Shown: in pieces, positions 59,568 through 64,000 of the stretch
Layout of the letters: each line of letters starts with the position of its first letter
Position numbering within the stretch: position 1 is the stretch's first letter
NCBI GenBank assembly: GCA_039545295.1
Contig: BCIK01000004.1
Span: 1,260,018-1,324,017 of the forward strand
Source of the DNA: Udeniomyces pyricola
Lineage: Eukaryota; Basidiomycota; Tremellomycetes; Cystofilobasidiales; Mrakiaceae
Length of the DNA stretch: 64,000 bases
Reading direction: 5' to 3'
Notes under the pieces: generated by a model
The model's input: the letters and a program-made list of their open reading frames with translations, nothing else
The model's database searches: none
What the model was told of the DNA's origin: nothing
Made by a program: the position numbers and the translations under genes

Positions 59568-62453
59568 GCAGAGCGAACGCGTGATCGGATCAACGGACGC
59601 CACACACTTGCCAGCACGCAGCCATCGCGTTGATAGTCTTAACATCCTCCCCTCCCTCTTGCCCATCGGCCAATCAGATGGCCTCAGTCAGTCACCACCT
59701 CTATGATATATATGCTCCATCCATCAGCTTCAACGCATGCGCACTGTTCATTTACCGTAAGAGTGATGCCAGAGTGGATCAAACATGTACGTTGCTATAC
59801 TTCTGTTGTTATGCTTGCTGATCATTGTCAATCTAGCTCACTGCTGCTATCTTGTTGAATGCATACAATCTGTGGCCTGATGCCATACAATCGAACTCGT
59901 CCTCCTGTCAACTTCTTAGTACCATAAGCATATCATCCTTGCCCAAGCTTTAGACTTGATAACGCTGTGCCTATCATCGTCTTTGATCGGCCAGATCTCG
60001 GACCAGTCTAGTTACTGACCAATCGCTTTCTCTGTAGACTTCACAAATCACTGGCGAAAGTATTTTCTCAACACAACTGTCATATTTGAACCATACCATG
60101 GCTCGATACCATCTCGCAGACCATACATATAAAACCGTATACCTCGTAAGACGTGTTCGACCCTGCAACCAGATCGCCCAAAGTTGATGCAACCCTTTGC
60201 GACCCAATCGCCTCCTGGACGTCACTCACACCTTGCGAAGACAGTTGTAGACATAGGCATGATAGCTATGCTTATCACAGCTGTACACTCGATGATGCGT
60301 TAATCAAAACCTCTCCGCCAGAGTGGTCGTGTGATCTATTCATTTATCAATCAGCTGAACTCTGATATCTATCTTAGCTGACATATCTCTTCACATCTGA
60401 CTCCATGCTATTTGGACAGACCGGTAATCTCATTTACGACTGCGACTGAGGTGACGAACTCATCGGCAGTCATGCGATATGTGTCATGTAATTCGGGAAG
60501 ACGTACTACGCGGCAGTCAAAGATTACGTCTGACTTATCATATTGCTCCTGCAGACGTTCGGACGCAAAATGGTGTACAATTTTGCATCGCTGTCGGCTT
60601 GTACAGACCCACCACGTTCTGATGCATATCGATCGATCTTTTCCCGCGATGATTACTACATGTGACCTATCAGCGTGATCAAAGCAACCTGTTCTGCTCG
60701 TCTCGATCCGCCTGATTCACTTCCACCAATATAACGTATAACGTACTCCAATCGGCAACTGCTTTCTTCTGATCGGTATCATGACGTTTGACCACTCCTC
60801 AGTGCGAACTACTCTACATATCTAACCCTCTCAAGTTGTGTGTTGACTGTAGCAATCAAATTTCGTACTGTACATATCCATTGCTCAGCTTGTGATGTGC
60901 GTTGACGTGTCATTGAGTGTAACCCACATGGATATGTATTAATTAACGGATTATGATACGTGCTCGCTCTAGTAGCTTGCGTTATCGTCAAGACCATGAT
61001 AAGTCTTTCAGTATGTGTCCCACTGATCACTAAACTGCTCAGCAGTCACGATGAGCTTTCAACGTTGGACGCCGGACATGGGACGCCGGGCTGGAATGCG
61101 TCGCCGAAACAGTGATCCTCTTGAAGCAACTCATGACGTTCCATCTGCAAGGCATGCATCTATGATCTCATATCAGATTCGATTTGAGGCGATGTTTCTT
61201 CGGCACTTTGCTTCAGCTTTCCGCATTCGTAACGAACCGCCGGTACGTTGCACAGACGACTGTGATATGATCCTTGCTTTGAGGGTTTCGCGATACCCAT
61301 TCAATCGTTTGCATAAGCGTCGTGTTATCGACCTACTCATCACGGATCGTGCATGCTCGACGTTCGACTCTCATGCATGCGCCACGTCACGGTTGGTTGT
61401 CGCAGCTGGTTCGCTGGGATCTACGATGATGTGTGCATATCATCCTCGACAAGTCGCCTGATTTTCGTTGCTTACGGGACTGTTAGCATTCACCATGGAA
61501 TGCATCGGAAGAGGGGGATCGAAGGTAACCTTCACTGACGATCGAGCCATAGTCCGGGCTCAAGACACGACACTCGGGGGCGCATAATCAGAATAAGAAA
61601 CAGCTGAAGCCATAATCCTTCCTCGTCCTTGGTGCCCAAACTTATGTTTATGTAACACCACAAGCGAGCGGCTGCCCCATAAACTAGTGGAATGTGGCGA
61701 CACGGAGAGACCGGAAGAGGGTAGGCAGGAAGGATCGTTGATGAGGAATGGGGTGTGTGGGAGGTGGCCGATGCAGGCCGGTGGCAGCTCAAGGCAAAGG
61801 GCCAAAAATGACGATCCTTCTTGAGGGAGAAGCGGCGACTGATCACTCCGCTCAACTCATCCTCACCAACTCGACCACGTGGCCAAAAAAGCATCGCCCC
61901 AAGAGAGTCATATGGAGCTCTTTGATACGCTCCCTCCTGCGTTGATAACGTTTTGTCACATCCCATCCAAGTCTAGTGATCTGCAAGTTCCTGCTCGTAT
62001 CCTTTACTGTGCCTCAATCGGCCTGAGAGATGATATCAACGCACCAAAAGAGAGACGAGCGTCATCGATGAGCATCGTCAGTGCGTGCGCGCGACATTTC
62101 GAGTCGGGCAAAAGGGTCCGGCTTTTCGTTTCGCACTTTCCAACGCCCACCTGCACCCCGTTCGCCTCGTCAAGTCCGTCCTCATATTCTTTTGCTTTGC
62201 TCTTTCCCTTTCTCATGTGGTTGATCCATCTGCCTACTTACTCCATACTGACTGATCCTTGTTCGTTACTCTCATCAACAGGCCTTCGTTGATTGTCGCC
62301 CAACAGCGACGAGCATTTCGACGCGTGAGTTTTGATTTCCTTTTTCTTTGCCCCTCACTACTTCCTCTGCTTCCTTGGCTACCACACCCGTGGCACTTTT
62401 CATTCCTCATGCCCGTTGGTCTCATCCCTCATGTACGGGTATCATGGAGCGTC
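59568..62453. other. 2.9-kb region without a convincing gene
   Basis: The left edge is the promoter of cytochrome b5. Past about 59640 the sequence becomes relatively AT-rich and I see no family motif, no good splice-linked reading frame, no transposon domain and no tRNA. The best open frames are 61051-61461 (136 aa) and 61879-62292 (137 aa), both on plus, neither recognised. The second could belong to a transcript joined to exons further right (donor at about 62178, acceptor at 62281), but the evidence is weak. Confidence 0.4.
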
Positions 62454-63439
62454 ATGTCCCAAGCTCCCAAGTCATGGCGCATACGTGATGAGTGTCATGC
62501 CTCGATGTGCTGCGTTGATCGCTTCGGCATCTTTGCGGTTTGGCCCAGGGTACTTCTACAGTCGCTGACCACATCACTTTTTCTTTTGTCTTTGTCAAAT
62601 TTCCTCACAACGACAGATAAAAGCTTCACAGAGTCCCCTTGCGATGTTGACCGGGTGCGCACGGTCTGAACTGACCGACTCGTGCGAGCACCTCCCGTCC
62701 TGGCCCCCATCATCTACCTCACGACTACCTACCTGCTTCTCCTCAACCACTTCAGTATATCGGTATCTTCCATGCCGCCGCAATGCTACGTAGACGACTC
62801 ATCAACTCTCGACTATCCTCAACATACATCCAGTCTCTAGCCCTGGGCCCCGACATTGCCGTGATGCCCAGTCGTTGTGAGTACGTTTCGATTACATTCC
62901 GATATCGACTCTCACTCGGAACCATCTCTGTACATGTGTTGATTCTTATGCTACTCTTACCAACTCTCCCTCCATACTCAACTCGCTCAGGCCATCCGGT
63001 TCATCATGTCGCAACCTTCACTCATGCGTACGTCTGTCTTTCATCTACGTTCGGACTGGTCATCACCAACCGTCCTTCTGTACCCCATCGACACCTCATC
63101 TACCTTTTGATCATCTCCCTACTCAAGTACTGACTCGGACGTTTGTGTTACCCACTCTGCATTCATCCCCAGCCCTCATCCACCACGATGGATGGTGTGT
63201 CGCGTCCTCAACTCTCATACGTACGTCTTGCCTTGTTGTCTTTCGTCTCCGTGTCTCCCTCATCTCAAGCATAGCGCCTCAGCTGACTCTGGTCTTTGCC
63301 ACCATCTGACTTCCATCCATACTTCTTTGAACCCAGCTGCCATGGATCGAATTTTGTTCGCATCGCGTTGGGGCACATGCTGGACCAGTATCGTCGATCA
63401 TGGCTTCACCTGTGTATGTCTAGCTTCCTTGCGTGATCT
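62454..63439 (+). CDS. Tentative spliced gene of unknown function
   Basis: I do not recognise this. Six introns with GT-AG borders link short exons in one open frame: 62454-62484, 62549-62560 (12 nt), 62617-62654, 62756-62876, 62991-63027, 63173-63220, then 63337 to a stop near 63439. The joined protein would have about 130 residues. Sub-peptides that look like protein include DRYIGIFHAAAMLRRRLINS, STYIQSLALGPDIAVMPS and NFVRIALGHMLDQYRRSWLH. Three points support it: the exon with RYIGIFHAA is open in only one phase, the neighbouring exons match that phase, and the introns have normal lengths. Against it, there is no known family, exons are very short, and His/Cys/Arg use is unusual. It could instead be a spliced non-coding RNA. 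Confidence 0.28.
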
Positions 63440-63900
63440 TATCTCTGCGTCCATCCATCCTTCCACGTACCACTTCGTGTCGTCCATGTTGTGGTCAACT
63501 GTCACGTACTTTGTCGTCCATCTGCTGACTCTGTCTCTGTTTTGTTTGCTTGGGCTTCCTTCATATCATCGACACCACTCCTCACACATCTTTCTCGACA
63601 CGCCCTTGGACTGAGCTGGACTTGCCTCGCCTGGCGGGTCTGGCTCCTCTTTTTTTTGCGACCGATGTTGCCTGGATCAAAGGCCAAGTGCGGATCGTTT
63701 TTTCCTCATCCAAGTTATGCCTGGAATCGTCGTGGCCCTGCATTTTCTGTAAAACGCCGTCGTAATCGCGAAATTTTTTCGCTTTTTTCTAACGCTCGTG
63801 GGAGTATGTTCCGGCGGAGGGAGGGAGGTGAAAATTTTTTTGGGCTGGCTGTGGGCTGGGCTGGGTGAGGGGATGGACGGGGGGTGTTGGAGAGGTGTAA
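63440..63900. other. Right-end non-coding sequence
   Basis: No gene is supported. The stretch 63440-63614 stays open in the frame used by an ORF ending at 63614 and encodes a hydrophobic run (VTYFVVHLLTLSLFCLLGLP), which may be chance. Short T and A runs lie near 63650, 63770-63790 and 63834-63841. Confidence 0.35.
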
Positions 63901-63966
63901 AGGTGGGTGAAAGGTGGGTGAAAGGTGGGTGAATGGTGGGTACAGGGTGGGTAAAGGGTGGGTATG
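63901..63966. repeat. 11-bp G-rich minisatellite (AGGTGGGTGAA)n
   Basis: Three exact or near-exact units AGGTGGGTGAA at 63901-63933 are followed by three degraded units (TGGTGGGTACA, GGGTGGGTAAA, GGGTGGGTATG). Each unit has GGTGGG, so the strand could form a G-quadruplex. It does not match known fungal telomere repeats. Confidence 0.85.
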
Positions 63967-64000
63967 AGCCGATGGTGAGTGACGATATTTCATACGCACG

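Noticed and set aside
61051..61461. 136-codon open frame starting MSFQRWTPDMGRRAG
   Set aside because: No recognised domain, mixed codon quality and no linked exons; could be real but cannot be supported.
62485..62580. Possible C/D-box snoRNA (GTGATGA ... CTGA) in an intron of the tentative right-end gene
   Set aside because: The flanks do not form a terminal stem, no C'/D' boxes are clear, and the GTGATG also serves as a splice donor.

Overview
The window looks like a nuclear segment of a basidiomycetous yeast or fungus, most likely a Tremellomycete (Cryptococcus-like). Genes are dense and lie on both strands. They are split by many 50-100 nt GT-AG introns and use C/G-ending codons, and several encoded families are typical fungal housekeeping proteins. 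No bacterial-type operon, CRISPR, rRNA or tRNA was seen. No transposase, reverse transcriptase or viral gene was found.

Layout, left to right: 3' part of an IKS1-type kinase (+, 47-2529); a 1,094-residue orphan protein (-, 2948-6511); KHDC4/BLOM7-like KH protein (-, 7558-9869); RAN1/SKS1-type kinase (-, 10430-12614); BCH-RhoGAP protein like p50RhoGAP (+, 13702-16405); 3-ketoacyl-CoA thiolase (+, 17133-19220); GPI-anchored GH79 beta-glucuronidase-like enzyme (-, 19936-23027); mitochondrial orphan (-, 23498-25262); RPAP1 homologue (-, 25664-29598); ACOT9-like thioesterase (+, 29815-32086); V-ATPase subunit c (-, 32280-33533); ZCCHC10-like zinc-knuckle protein (+, 33900-34621); p23 co-chaperone (+, 35200-36689); nuclear low-complexity orphan (-, 37237-38432); Ypd1 phosphotransfer protein (-, 39485-41002); SEH1 nucleoporin (+, 42031-44234); NAT/NCS2 uric acid-xanthine permease (+, 44738-48175); HMG-CoA-lyase-like protein with a C-terminal membrane anchor (+, 48630-50729); Aurora kinase (+, 51298-53437); Cep57/Ppc89-type spindle-pole protein (+, 54137-57850); cytochrome b5 (-, 58335-59431). 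The last 4.5 kb is gene-poor, with one tentative spliced gene (62454-63439).

Most gene models were rebuilt exon by exon by following family motifs across introns. In every complete model the exon lengths sum to a multiple of three, which is a good internal check. The genes do not form one pathway. Loose themes are lipid/acyl-CoA metabolism (thiolase, thioesterase, HMG-CoA-lyase-like, cytochrome b5), signalling (three kinases, RhoGAP, Ypd1), mitosis (Aurora, Cep57-like) and RNA biology (KHDC4, RPAP1, ZCCHC10). Several neighbours share short divergent promoters (RPAP1/thioesterase, VMA3/ZCCHC10, YPD1/SEH1).

The most notable points are the repeated GTTCGT and GTCCGT splice donors, exons down to 5-24 nt, the membrane-anchored HMG-CoA-lyase relative, a thiolase with no visible peroxisomal signal, a 26-bp perfect palindrome centred on CACGTG, and the unexplained right-hand end. 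I did not find a convincing new multi-gene system.
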